A DNA stretch of 64,000 nt from Bactrocera neohumeralis. Taxonomy: Eukaryota; Arthropoda; Insecta; Diptera; Tephritidae. A program made the translations under genes and the position numbers. The DNA is taken from the NCBI RefSeq assembly GCF_024586455.1, contig NC_065923.1:65259076-65323075 (forward strand). The letters run 5' to 3'. The first letter of the stretch is position 1; each line of letters starts with the position of its first letter. Shown piece after piece: positions 48,646 through 61,042 of this stretch. The notes beneath the pieces were generated by a model that had not been told where the DNA came from, did no database searches, and saw only the letters and a list, made by a program, of their open reading frames with translations.

Positions 48646-49574
48646 GAGCCTCCATTCTAAGAACAAAATCTTTGGAAGTAAAGTCGTTATGTGAGGTTAT
48701 ATGCACTCAATGTTGATCTATTTAGTCAGAGCAAGTGCAAAGCTGATGTATCTCGTTATTTTACGCGATTATCCCTAGCACTAAAAATCTCCCTAAGTTA
48801 GACTTGATGTCTTGTAAGCTAATGCATAAACTATGTAAAAAAATATGAATATTTTTCTCATGTAAGAACATTGTGCTTCATCTAAATAATATTAATCTTA
48901 TTTTATAACGATATTTATACCTCTTTAAAGCCTCATACATATTCATTTCCGACGTAAAACCACATCCGCTGAATTAAATCAAATCAAATATAAATTGATT
49001 AACCTGACCCATTCACGCATTTTAAAGCGATAAACTTAACGTTTTGTTGTTGTTCAGCGTTGTACAAGAACTGATCGACAACATCGAATCAAAGCGAACA
49101 GCCAAGTGATGCAGGCATACAACAAAAAACTTGCTTTCATTTTATGCACCTTTTTATTGTTTTAATTTCACTTGATTGCTTTACGAGCGCAACTGAATTA
49201 ATTTCAAGACAATGGCTGAGCGAAACGATAGCCCTATATTTTCATTTTTCAAGCTACAGACATATACAAATGTATAAATATATATATAATTTTTTTTTTT
49301 AATATTTTGTACAGATATAATTTTTGTTCAATCTCTTGTTGACTGATTCGCTTTATACTTTAGACCATTTAAGTGTCTGTTCGGGCAATTTTGATATGCG
49401 GGCAAATTTATAAATGGATACACATACATACATAAATATATACCTTACATCCACTTATATGTCTGTATATAAAAATGTACATATAAGCATTAATATACCA
49501 GAACGAACCATTCTGATCGAACGAGTGTCTACCTAGGCAAGAACGCACTGGCTGTCTTACCAATCGTAGCCGCA

Positions 49575-49853
49575 GTGGCACAAAATGTAGCAGTCGTGTG
49601 TGGAGTAGGGGTCAGCGCTGAGGACACACACGAAATTAAAGAATCATTGCGGTTTCTTGAACGCGTAAAAGGATGTGCTTTTAATTTCCAAGTCATAACT
49701 GCGCAGCAAAAGATTATTATCGCGCAACAGCACTGCAACTTCGGCGCGCACCAACTCATGCAACAGGCCAGACAAAAGGGTTACCCTTATGGCAATTTAT
49801 TAATTATGCGTAAATGGGTGACCGACAGTGCAATAAAAGAGCAAAAGCGCTGA
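49575..49853 (+). CDS. Unrecognised 92-codon open frame, doubtful
   Basis: The frame opens Met-Ala-Gln-Asn and is compositionally balanced, with a Gln-rich middle (ITAQQKIIIAQQH) and a basic C-terminus. I recognise no family, signal peptide or membrane segment. A minus-strand frame overlaps it. It stands out only because its base composition is less AT-rich than the flanks. It could be an exon, a degraded TE piece or chance. Confidence 0.2.
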   Translation: MAQNVAVVCGVGVSAEDTHEIKESLRFLERVKGCAFNFQVITAQQKIIIAQQHCNFGAHQLMQQARQKGYPYGNLLIMRKWVTDSAIKEQKR

Positions 49854-50527
49854 AATCAGCAGAGATGTTGAGGAAATATATATGATTGGAAAAAAGTGAA
49901 CGTGGTTGGACAGACGGACAGACAGCTTGGGATCAGTTGGTTAAGCAGTCCTTATGTAGTAGAGATTTTCAGGCTGCTTATTGTCTTAAGCCAGACATCG
50001 TTTATATATACACATGTTTATATGTACAGAAAAAATAAATATGGATATGTGCCTGAATGGAAATGTAGTAGGTAAGTTCATAAATTTATAGGCAACTACG
50101 AGTATAGCTGTGGGATGAAACAGTCAAGAGGCAACTATTTATATGAACCTGGTATTAAGTTGTTAAGGTGCTCCTTACACAACTCTTATTTTTTTGACAA
50201 AGGAGGAGCTGATTGATGGATTTTAAGAGAATTTTTCTCATTCCGGGAATACATTCGGAGGTTTACTATCGAAGTCCAACTGCCGATGCAAAAGACCTAG
50301 GTTGCTACTATGCCTCATATGAGTATACCACACCGGCCGATCGAATTGAGAAAAGTTGGGTAGTGTGATGAGAAGGCTTTGCTTTGAAGATACCGATAAC
50401 TAGATAACATTTTCAGAAATCATTTCAAAAATTAATACCAACATAGTCGAATATGTCACATAATAGTTTTGAACCAAATCTAGAATTGTGGAGCCTTTGA
50501 GTGGTCTAAGGTAGGTATCGTTCTCTT

Positions 50528-50575
50528 AAAAAAAAAATAATAATAATATTAATAATAAAAAAATAAAAAACGAGA
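50528..50575. repeat. A-rich/AAT simple repeat
   Basis: Runs of A with interspersed TAA triplets. Confidence 0.85.
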
Positions 50576-52249
50576 ATTTTATGGTTTCAAATCACTTGGC
50601 AGTTTAACTTCGACTGACGAAGTTCGATCGCTAGATGTTTCAGTCCTGGTTTTTCTTAAGTTAAGTATGCCAATCGAACAGTCTTTTTTCGGATCATAAT
50701 TTATACAAATAATAATATCGATTGTAAAGAGTATGACCACCCAAAAATTGTGGACCACCCTAATGCAGGTTTTATTGTGAGTTCAGAAATAAGTATGCCA
50801 ACATTTGCATGTGTTTGTGCCACAAAACGTTGCCATTTATTTTATCATTCTCCATCCTCCAAACGTATGAGGGACATGCTCCCTCATTTTATCCCATTCA
50901 GCGATCATTTATCAAACGCGTTGATGGTCAGCAGTTTTGCGCTACTTCGAGTCAATACACACTCACTTTCGATAGTTTGCATAGTACATATGTATACATA
51001 TGTATGCCGAATTCACAATAACCAACGGTCTCGTCCAACTATCTCTGCGTCCATGAATATAGCTACTTATATTAATATCTATAAATAGCAACTTTTGCTT
51101 AGCCTCTACTTAACGCTTCTCAGCTGTGCGGCTCATTAAAATAGTTTTAACTGTTTGCTAATTAAGGTGTGTATAGGTTATCCTTTGTGTTTAAGAGTTT
51201 TTGTTTATGTGCCTGCCTTAAATGGATTTGCTTTACAGATTTATGTACTTAAGCTGCTTACACTGGTCGTTTGCGATAATTAAACAAGAGGACGAAAAGT
51301 GTGTTAAGCTTGCTAATTGCAACATTTATGATACTTGTTGCCGTTTATAGCTATACTATACTTTGAATTTTTCAGGGAACTGATGAAGTTCATCGAAGAA
51401 ATTTGTTAACAACTTACTTAAGAATCGGTATTTTAAATCTCCAATTTATTGTTGGGATATATATAATTCGAGCTTAAGTCTTCGAACTTCTCGAAACCGT
51501 TTCCTACCGAGTATTAGGTACTAAACAACATCCGGAAATCTGGCGTTGACTCAAGACATCTTTCCATAGTTGAAGTCCATTCTTTCTTGATCAGACAAGC
51601 TGTAAATTTATCTCGAATACAGTTAAATCCAATTTAGTTAATTGTGGACTAAATTTTTTCGTTAAGATAATTGTAGAAGGCGCCTTATCTTATTTAACTC
51701 GAATCGCAATCCAAGCTAACGAAATATGGAGAAAATAGTAAAAACAGTGTCGCTGTTCGAGCAAGCAAAAAACTGCACCAATATTGCGACTCTGTGGCGT
51801 TTTGCAGATACTTATATGGCAACATTTTTGCGTCGAATGCGCAGGATGCCTTTTATATTTCGAGATTTGGTAAAACTAGTGTCGCAATCTGGAAACTCAT
51901 AATTTTATTGAAAAGTTTGACAGTTTTGATGGCATGCATAGTCAGAACGTTTTGACATACGAGCCATATTTGTACTGTTTACAGTAACTTAAAATATTCT
52001 TCTCGAATTACATATATCTCGAATATTTTCGCGCCATTATTTTATACAACTTTTGAAGTTAATTAACTCATCAAGGGTGCATAGATTTACTTAATTAATT
52101 TTTTGACGACGAAGCTCCTTCAAGGACCACATTTTTTCAATCGCTTAAAAAAGGCTTGTGTCGTTTAGTAGAGAGAAATGTTAACAAACAGCGATAGCGG
52201 TGCTTCGTTAACGGATTTATACGAATGTGCCTGAAAGTAAGCATCAATC

Positions 52250-52620
52250 TACTTTATGAATGTTTGAATATGAGCCGAATCCAACAAAAGTGTTTCGCGC
52301 ACGAACCACTTCCAAGCAAATGGTAACTTGTTTTTTTGGAAAAACTGTATAGTCCTGACTTGGCAACGAATGACTTCTTTTTTTCCGTTCGTAAATATAA
52401 ACTTAGCGGTCAACGATTTTCGACACCTGAAGAGGCACCTGATGCGTTTAAAAGGCATCTTTTGGAGATACCTCAATCAAAGTGGCAAATGTGCTTCGGC
52501 AATTGGTTCCAATGCGCGCAAAACTTTAAAAAATTGAATGAAGAATACTTTGAAAAACAATAAAGCGATTTGAGATGATTCAAATTTGTTTTTGTTCTCG
52601 AATCTCGAAATATAAAAGGC
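52250..52620 (+). pseudogene. Mariner transposase remnant, internally deleted
   Basis: The first piece reads EPNPTKVFRARTTSKQMVTC (52,272-52,331), followed by FFGKT. It joins directly to a second frame reading YSPDLATNDFFFSVRKYKLS, RFSTPEEAPDAF and ending LNEEYFEKQ (52,345-52,563). The join deletes the second catalytic Asp region; the third Asp block is still present. A short AT-rich 3' part runs to about 52,620. No terminal inverted repeat can be matched. Confidence 0.8.
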
Positions 52621-52776
52621 GACCTACGTATGGTGCCTTGCTCTAATGCCTCAATGATTGAGACTCGAACATCTCAACTATAATCCGTTGGTGCTTTTTA
52701 GCATCCATTCTAACTTGATATGCTGATTGAGTACAATAATTCTTAGGGTATTGTTTACAATCGACTATTGGTATAC

Positions 52777-53223
52777 TAGGTTGTCAAAAAAGTCTTGCGA
52801 TATTATTAGTTCCATCGGGTCATGCTATACCTTTTTGGAAAGCTCATTTCACGTGCTAACACGTTTTTGATTGATTGAAAATCGCAAACGGCATATTTTA
52901 CAGTACTACTACGATAAAGGCAAAAATGCATCTCAAGCCGCCAATAAAATTTGTGCAGTTTATGGACCCGATACAGTTTCCATTTCCACCGCACAACGAT
53001 GGTTTCAACGTTTTCGTTCTGGTGTAGAGGTGGTCGAAGATGCATCATGCTCCGGAAGGCCTGTCGTCGAAAATTGCGATAAAATCGCTGAATTGGTCGA
53101 AAGAGACCGGCATAGTAGCAGCCGTAGCATCGGTTAAGAGCTGGGCATGAGTCATCAATCATTCATTTCAATTTCAATAAAAAAATTCAATAAAAATACC
53201 GCAAGATTTTTTTGACAACCCAT
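52777..53223 (+). mobile_element. 447-bp mariner derivative with intact ends
   Basis: The left end CTAGGTTGTCAAAAAAGTCT and right end (reverse complement) ATGGGTTGTCAAAAAAATCT are inverted repeats continuing for about 29 bp. TA flanks both (52,775-52,776 and 53,224-53,225). The interior keeps only the N-terminal DNA-binding part of the transposase (next entry); the catalytic region is deleted, with the junction near 53,160. Confidence 0.88.
52871..53137 (+). pseudogene. Mariner transposase N-terminal DNA-binding fragment
   Basis: An 88-codon frame with RHILQYYYDKGKNASQAANK (first helix-turn-helix) and TAQRWFQRFRSG, then CSGRPVVENCDKIAELVERD (linker and second helix-turn-helix). The stop at 53,135-53,137 is followed in frame by ELGMSHQS, which is the expected continuation, so the stop is probably a nonsense change. 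No catalytic Asp is encoded. In mariners this region recognises the terminal inverted repeats. Confidence 0.8.
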
Positions 53224-53229
53224 TATTAA

Positions 53230-55000
53230 GTTTAAAAGGAAGCCAACCTTTTGATTCAAACTGTCATGAGACTTGCAAACTACCGATATACTAAAGAGTT
53301 TTCTACAGTTCTATTCAATATGGTGAGACTTCCAGACTGCCAGCCAACATGTATTCGAACACCACATTTTGGATCTTTGTCTTTTTTCGTCATATAAATA
53401 TTTGAAGTAGTCGTATTTATGGTGATCTTTAAGGAATCTAAGGAAAATTATTCATTAAACAAAAGGTTCAGAGAAGGATGCTAAGTCAGCGGGAGCTCTT
53501 TGAAAATCGTTCTCAATATTAGCTAACCTATGCATAAAAAGTTTAAGTTCTCGTTCGTTCTTGTCGTAATATCTGGATTAACAATGTGGAGTTCATAGTT
53601 TCCCTAAAAGATTTTATTATCGATCCAACCGTTTCAGAATTTCAAATACTAGCACCTTAATAAGAATAATTCTAGGAAGATTTTTTGATTATTGTATAAA
53701 AAAATTTAAATAAAAACGCATTGTCTTTTTGGTCAAATAACGCAGCATGCTAGCTCCATAGTCTGGCGTTTCGGCATTAGAAAAATATGGCAAATAGTAA
53801 TGAAAAAGTTGAGTGGAAGTATAGACTATAAGCGAAATGTGTGGTGGCAACTGTCAGTCAAGAACTTTGCTTGCTTTTTAAGCAGCTCTCTGTAGTGGTT
53901 TTCCTTATAACAATCATTATGGTAGGAAATATTGAACAGTTTTATTTAGCAACGGTATTTTCTTAACTTCCCAACCTTTTACACATATCTGATATAAGAC
54001 GTTTGAACTCCAACTGGTACCAGACCTGAAGCCTGGTTATTCAGGAAACGTATATTTGTGAAAAGAAGATTCATCGAGAATACAGATTAGGATAATACAG
54101 ATTAGGATAATATGTATTCCTTATTACTAGAAGCAACAATGTTTATTATTGTTGTCGCTCGGCATCCATTATCAAATATCAGACTTAATTTTTATGCTGG
54201 CAATTGTTCTCATAGTACTCACTATACCCTGTCTAATTAGCCTAATTAAACAATTAAATTATTGCAATTTAATCTTTATTGTGTACGTTTAAACGACAAA
54301 TAGTCAACTGATTGTATTTTAAGAATTAAGTAATAGTTATTCGAAGTTTATTTGTAGGACTCTTCCATAGTAAGCTTAAGATATATCTATCAAATGGCCT
54401 CATTTAGCGACCTTATTAAGTACTTACATACATAAGTATATACATACATATGTTCCTATATAATCTGTTTTTATCAATACAAAGAAATTATAGCACCATA
54501 ACTACATACTAAACATCGCCAGCAATTAGAGCCCTATTATTATAACACCGTTATTTCGACCAATCAGTAGGCTCTCATAGTCACATAAGTAATAAATCTT
54601 TAGAAAAGTTATAGTGTTATAAAATCAACATTAAATGATATGGCCGTAGATGTGACATGCTTACATAGATTTGAAAGAACTCTGCACAAGCGCAGCTGCA
54701 GTGCGACCACTATCACAAGTACTCATATCGACGAGGACTGAGATTATTTTTAGTAAGCAGCATTAACATGTTCACCTAGATCGTAGAAAGCAGAAGAGGC
54801 ACGTCGGCACTTGTAATGACATAAATAAGGGTATGAGCGCAAAATAACAAAAAAATATATAGAAGTAATATAAATATATTGACAGATATGTATTTACATA
54901 TGTATAAATGGTTGTTGGAGTATGTTTGTAAGTACGAGTGTTAAAACGCAAGTGTACAATGCTTCTTCAATTGCTGCAATGTTATTTATGGCACACATTT
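53230..55000. other. AT-rich DNA, no assignable gene
   Basis: No recognised feature apart from a 14-bp direct repeat (CAGATTAGGATAAT, twice) at about 54,084-54,113. Confidence 0.45.
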
Positions 55001-55149
55001 TGTATGCGTAGCACGTGCAACAGCGTTGCTGTACAACCATGTTAACGACAAAACGACAAATCTAACAAAGTATATGCATGTACATATATATATGTATACA
55101 CACATATGTAGTACATCAGGCGTTGTACGAGTGCCAAAGACAGCGCATG

Positions 55150-55760
55150 CGCACTTACTGTGGCACTTGTGTGTCTTCTCATAGCAAAATCACGCCATGG
55201 ACGCGGCGCGGTACTTGACGCCACGATCACTCGCAATGATCGTTCGCAACGTAGAAGTAACAAATTTTATTTCAAATAATTTCAATTGCTGACAATCAAA
55301 TATACAAGCGGCGCGGACGCTGCTGACCGCCTGACTGAGTGAACGATTGACTGAGTAACTGAGTGCGTTGAAGCGGTTCGAACTGATCCTCTGGCTTGCC
55401 GATAACTAGCATTAAACTGCAATAATTTCATGTCTAAATCAAATATGTAGCTGCGGAGCTTGCGCAGTGATTCAAAGTATTCCTCGCAATTTTGCGCTTC
55501 TAATACGACGCGGTAGTTTGCTGGCTTGCGGCCGCTAAACGCTAAGCGGCAGTCAATTAAATGCATTCAAGCGCTGTTATGTGTCGCGCTCACTTTGTGC
55601 GGCAACGCAGCGGAACGATCGCCAGTTGATCGACGCATACAGCTGCATGGACTGCGTTCACTATGCGCCGACGCCGCGCGTAACTAATGTTCCAAGTGCG
55701 CTTGTTTTGTCGCTGTCGGTTAGGCGATAGCTGCTTGTTTTGCAATAAATCTTAATTGTT
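55150..55760 (-). promoter_or_regulatory. Candidate minus-strand promoter/first exon
   Basis: This block is markedly richer in G+C and in CpG than anything around it, and carries no TE motif. On the minus strand there are several TCAGT (fly initiator-like) motifs at 55,325-55,370. A strong splice-donor sequence, ACA followed by GTAAGT, lies at 55,153-55,161. A minus-strand frame at 55,282-55,566 (94 codons, CEEYFESLRKLRSYIFDLDM in its middle) could be coding, but the start context is weak and its last third is Ser/Thr-rich repeat-like sequence. I do not recognise a gene. Treat it as a hypothesis for the 5' end of a host gene transcribed leftward. Confidence 0.3.
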
Positions 55761-55854
55761 GCAATAATTAGTCGCAAAGTTATTGATCTTTCGGTATGAT
55801 CAGTAGCTGAGAAAGAAGAAGAATTCTATATAAGCTATCACGTATCGAGCTAAA

Positions 55855-56770
55855 AGGTAGGCAAAAAATGGTAAGACTTTGTTTATAACTTTACAATTCT
55901 TAATATTTTCTTCAAAGTCTATGTCGTCTTCTCAAAATAATCCTTCTTGACCCAACACACCTGCGCCAATCTTTTTTTCAATCCTCGAAACAATTATTAA
56001 ACTCAATTTCCGGAATAGTCTACAATGCGCATAGCGATTCACTTTTAATATTTTAAATTTACTCAAAATGGTTTCCACGGAGCGGTCGTTTGAGTTTGAT
56101 GAAAAACCAGAAGTTACACGGAGCTAAATTTGAGTTTGCAGCACGATATTGGCTGAAAGTTTGGCGAAAAACTCGTGAAGAATTAAAACAGTATGCGATG
56201 GTCCCATAATTCTGACCTCTTTTAACGAATATCTTCACGTAAACGATGGTCGGTCGGAAGGAATTCGGATTGTACCATACCTCGACAATCGAAAAAAACT
56301 GTCAACATAACCTTAATGTTTGATCTGCTTTGACGTGGTTTTTTCGGCTTCGGCTCATCGTTACCACAATATTCATTCGATTGATCATCTGTTTTTGGGT
56401 CGTAAGCATAGATCCAAGACTCATCGCCAGTAATAATACGTTTCGTGATATCCTGGTAGTCGGAAAGCATTGTTTCACCAACGTTAACTAGAAGCTGTTT
56501 TTCAAAAAAAATTTTAAATTTTTCGAATTTGCTTTTCTTAGGCCAAAATGATGTTTCAAATTGTTTTTATTGCTCTTTCTAATATTCCAACGCTGTCAGT
56601 AAGATCTCTGTTTGTTAGTCATCGACTCACATGCAACAATTCCTTTATCTAATTGACGTGTTGATCATCAGCTGATGTTGATGGCCGTTCGCGAAGTGGT
56701 TCCTCGTCAACGCGTTCTCGACTCTCTTTGTCGTAACGACCTAAAGAACAAATCTTCAAGTTTGACCTCA
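55855..56770 (-). pseudogene. Mariner element, nearly full length but broken
   Basis: On the minus strand, from 56,770 downward, the sequence reads EPLRERPSTSADDQ, then LTNRDLTDSVGISERAIKT (second helix-turn-helix), and LSDYQDITKRIITGDESWIYAYD (first catalytic Asp, about 56,400-56,470). After VMLTVFFDCRGMVQSEFLPTD comes a deletion that removes the second Asp block. Then LAPCNFWFFIKLKRPLRGNHFE follows (third Asp position now Asn, about 56,085-56,150), with a C-terminal IEFNNCFEDWKKRLAQVC run to about 55,960. The 3' end is GGCAAAAAATGGTAAGACTT at about 55,860. Stops and frame changes interrupt it. Same family as 33.6 and 44.5 kb. Confidence 0.85.
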
Positions 56771-56774
56771 ATTG

Positions 56775-57434
56775 GACTTTAACGACATTGAGGAGTTCTT
56801 AACTTTAACTAAATATTTGCTCTCCAGTGCAATATGATAAGTCAAGATGTCCGCAGAATAGTTTAAAACATTGCTATAAAGTGTCATAACCTGTGCTGTA
56901 TGGATCTTATATGTATATAGAAATGCCGGTTGAGGTGTCACCAGCCTCGGAACTTCTACTTAGTAGATTTCACATTGTACTTTAGAGTAGAAATTTTCAG
57001 TTATAAAGAACAGTGTTACTTATAATATAAATCTAAATGAAGCTCTGCGAACACAGAAACAGTTTTAAGTTACCTTGCTCACAACTAAGAGTTGAAAATT
57101 CTAGAAAATACGGATAGCCGTCAAAGTGTTTACTTAGTAATAGATTTCGAGTGTGGTCGGGGTTTAGCAGTTTAGGGAAAGCCGAGTGTTGCTAAAAAGT
57201 GTTATATTCTATTAACCAAAAATTTAACGAAATTCTCAGCTTTAGGTAAGATATCCTACTCTACTCTAGAAGAAAGAGTTTGGCGGAAAGGAAAATATCT
57301 GAAAATTGGACGCCAAATATATTCCCCGTTAAATCGAACATTATATGGATATTAGAAATAGAGATATTCAGAGCAGAACTGTGTTGTTGAATGTAGTTGA
57401 AACTACTGACTATCTGTAAACAGTATATCCATAT
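56775..57434. other. AT-rich DNA, no assignable gene
   Basis: No recognised feature. Confidence 0.45.
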
Positions 57435-57525
57435 TCTCTTCTTTTTCTTTACTGGCGTAGATACCGCTTATGGGGCTAAAGCGAGTTAACAACAGGGCGT
57501 CAGTCGTTTCTTCTTTTAGTATTGT
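57435..57525 (-). pseudogene. RTE-like LINE 3'-end fragment
   Basis: CTTTACTGGCGTAGATACCG, GCGAGTTAACAACAGGGCG and CAGTCGTTTCTTCTTTTA are the reverse of the 3' end of the LINE at 1,540-1,630. Only the last 90 bp remain. Confidence 0.8.
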
Positions 57526-60414
57526 ATATCCATATTAGCACTTTTTAAATCATGATAATATATATCTAATCATACTGCCTAAAATATTTATCAAAATATG
57601 ACAGTAGCTACACATGTAACGGACTCTGTATGAGTGTGGAAGTAAACATATGAGATAGAAAAGACGCTCGATTATATATTGATTGAGTTGGATACGACTT
57701 ACTTCTCTGAAATGTATAAGTATATAGTCAAGCTTTACATGGATGATTTGGTACTAAATAAATCAAGAAACAGCTGTACATAAACAGCTCAAATCCAACA
57801 AAGTTTACTCGTTTTGCGACACCCGCATAAGGATGCTGAACAGAAACTGAGATTGTAACGTTGAGCAAAAAATTAGTTGAAGCATCTTAAGATGATAATA
57901 TCGGATCAGCTTCTTCTATTCCATTAATATATAAGATTTATTTCTTGCACATAGGTATAAGTTCTACCAACTCACAAAAGAACCATAGTTAAGCAATCCG
58001 AATACATGCAAAACAATCATCCATAAGTAACCGGAATTTTTACCAAGTGGGTATGTTCTTTCGGAACTCGCTAACAAATGAACCAGTCGATATATATATT
58101 TCACATTATTGAGGAATAAAGAATTTCAAATTAAGTCAAGTAGCGGCTACTATCTAACTTGTTTTGACTTACATATTTATATCGTTTAGGTAAAAAAAGA
58201 ACAAGGGCGTATATCAATTAAGATGTGACGTTAATACAGAGTTATTAGCAACGGTAAAATCAATTAAAAGTATCAATGGCATGTTAAATTATAATTTTAT
58301 ACTAAATGCAAATAAATTCCATTATTTGTAATAATAACCAACACCAAACTTAAACAAAATTCAAATATTTAGATTAAAATCAGTAATTAAAAGAATTTGT
58401 ACCAAATAAATGAATACAAACATAAATACCTATACTAATATGCAATCAAATACACACATACATATTTATACATATGTATATCCACGTCAAAATCTTTTTG
58501 GCACTAATTATTAATCGTTAATTCCGCGATATCGCAAATACTTCGAAAAATCGGTCAATATTTCATACGAGCTTTGGCAGCGTTTATTAATAAGCGGCTA
58601 AGCGAGTATAAATACATATTTATGTACGTTCGTATATTGGTTTGAATGGCTAATGAATTGTTAATTATCGCTTCAAGGCAGGCGAACGACAACAAACTGC
58701 CGCACAACAATAACAACAAGCACATAAATTAAGCCGAATGTAATATTGGTGTATATAATATGTATGTACGTATGTAATTTGCGGTGCCTATCGAATCAAC
58801 AAGTAACAGTTAATAACAACTAACAAGTTGTACCAACATACATACATACATATGTATTTGTGCATTGATATGTAGCATGCCGCGCATACTCTTTTAGGCA
58901 TATTTGAAAATTTTGAAGCATGCAACGTGCGCCACATGTGTTATGAGGCATATGTGAGAGCAAATATTTGTAGAGCCTCTAGGAAATTAATGGTGTTTTT
59001 GAAGCAGTTTTTATTGCGCGCTGAAGCTAAGTGAACCATATGTATGTGACTATACCCAGTGAAGAATCTTTAGAAACAGTGACAGTGATAAGAGAAGAGC
59101 AGGAACCAGAACCTAATGAGCTATATTCATTTGTGAATTTCAAAAAATTTATTTCTTATTTTGCATATACATATGTATGTATTTTTAAATAGTTTCGGAG
59201 ATATGAGGAAATTTTGTAAGAATTTTAGTAGTGCAATTGGACCTCAAACCCTTAAAACATTTTTTTTCAGGAAAGCTACTTTCAGAGTCGGTGAAGAAAA
59301 TTTTTCGGAACGGAAACGGCACAGGCCGTTATTAGCTACATTTGTTGGAAATGAGGAATAAGATTTTTTAGCAATAATTGACAATAATTAACAATAATAA
59401 TAGTTTGAGCCACTCAGAAGTGTGAATTTTTTCACAAAAATCGACTTATTATTGGACACCTTTGTCGGAGATCTTCCTGAAAATCATCTACCGGATCTTG
59501 CGAATCCACAACGAATCACAGATTTTTAATGTACATTAAATTCTCTAGATGTACATTGTTCTTATTTATTTATTAAATAAAATGTCTCTTCCACGAAAAT
59601 ACACAAAAACAACAAGTTTTTCTGATTTGCAAGTGAATATAACACCTTTAGCCTTAGAGAAAACTTGTTTTACTTGTCGATCCTCCAGATGCAATCTTCG
59701 CTTATTTTAAACGACAATATGAACACAGTATTCCATCACCAAAGTTAAAGAGCTTTTCAAAGTGTTTTACCGTTCCTAATACTGTTACTTTTCGACCTAG
59801 TATATGAGCAAGGAATATTATATTGTTATGAGTTCCCGCAGTTAGCTCACTCATGCAGAGTGATTTTTGGTAAAAAAAACAGACCGACTTAAATATTTCT
59901 TTGACAATTATAATGAAATTCCTCATATAATGCCTATTTCAAAATTTGGCTTTAATCGGTTGTAGGGTCTCTATGCAAACGCTGCACCTCTTGGGTCAGT
60001 TGTGTTATTTGTAAGAAATAGTCTGCGTCGCAGGAATCGCCCTATTTAGCTTCTCAATATACTCAAAAAGTTGTAAAAAAGTTTTGCAAGTTACAAATTG
60101 GTATAAATTTCTGTATAATTGGAAGTTCATTAGCGATAGAACCGATATCAATAACAAAAATTTCAAAATTACTTCATTGACTTGGAAGCAAAAGTTGGTA
60201 ACGATACCTTTAAGTTAGTATACCCTAGATACTTTTTGACTAATTCTAGTTCTGCCAGGCTTTCAAATACAATCTTTTAATATGATTTTTGTTTAGGGAA
60301 TTCAGAGAGTACTATGTTAGAAAAATCCCTGATATTTGGTAGATACTGTGATCCTTTTCTTTCATTTGCCGAAAGATATTGTAATTGGCAGACGAAAGGA
60401 ATAGAATTTCAAAC
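57526..60414. other. AT-rich DNA, no assignable gene
   Basis: No recognised gene. CATA/TATG runs occur at 58,455-58,485 and 58,838-58,860. The segments at 59,180-59,520 and 59,690-59,930 read like decayed element sequence, with frames of 66-74 codons, but no family can be named. Confidence 0.4.
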
Positions 60415-60523
60415 TATCGGGTGATTTTTTAAGAGCTTGATAATTTTTTTAAAAAAAAAAACGCATAAAATTTGCAAAATCTCATCGGTTCTTTATTTGA
60501 AACGTTAGATTGGTTCATGACAT

Positions 60524-61042
60524 TTACTTTTTGAAGATAATTTCATTTAAATGTTGACCGCGGCTGCGTCTTAGGTGGTCCATTCGGAAAGTCCAATTTT
60601 GGGCAACTTTTTCGAGCATTTCGGCCGGAATAGCCCGAATTTCTTCGGAAATGTTGTCTTCCAAAGCTGGAATAGTTGCTGGCTTATTTCTGTAGACTTT
60701 AGACTTGACGTAGCCCCACAAAAAATAGTCTAAAGGCGTTAAATCGCATGATCTTGGTGGCCAACTTACGGGTCCATTTCTTGAGATGAATTGTTCTCCG
60801 AAGTTTTCCCTCAAAATGGCCATAGAATCGCGAGCTGTGTGGCATGTAGCGCCATCTTGTTGAAACCACATGTCAACCAAGTTCAGTTCTTCCATTTTTG
60901 GCAACAAAAAGTTTGTTAGCATCGAACGATAGCGATCGCCATTCACCGTAACGTTGCGTCCAACAGCATCTTTGAAAAAATACGGTCCAATGATTCCACC
61001 AGCGTACAAACCACACCAAACAGTGCATTTTTCGGGATGCAT
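60524..61042 (-). pseudogene. Mariner transposase (DD41D), C-terminal half, open
   Basis: 172 codons on the minus strand, uninterrupted. In order: MHPEKCTVWCGLYAGGIIGP, MWFQQDGATCHT (second catalytic Asp), WPPRSCDLTPLDYFLWGYVK (third Asp in LDYF) and LRRSRGQHLNEIIFKK at the end. I count 41 residues between the second Asp and the Asp of LDY, giving the DD41D spacing. A full enzyme would be roughly twice as long; the DNA-binding half and the first catalytic Asp lie upstream of the break, so it cannot catalyse transposition. The lack of stops points to a young copy. Confidence 0.9.

Larger units (their letters stand above)
48646..52245. other. AT-rich DNA with one unrecognised open frame
   Basis: No recognised TE or gene. 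It holds an A/T simple tract at 50,528-50,575 and TATG/CATA runs near 49,425-49,440 and 50,985-51,005. The least AT-rich segment is 49,530-49,860, listed separately. Confidence 0.4.

Noticed and set aside
57700..57760. LYMDDLVL, resembling a retroviral-type RT active site
   Set aside because: A single eight-residue match with no neighbouring RT motif in any frame; likely chance.
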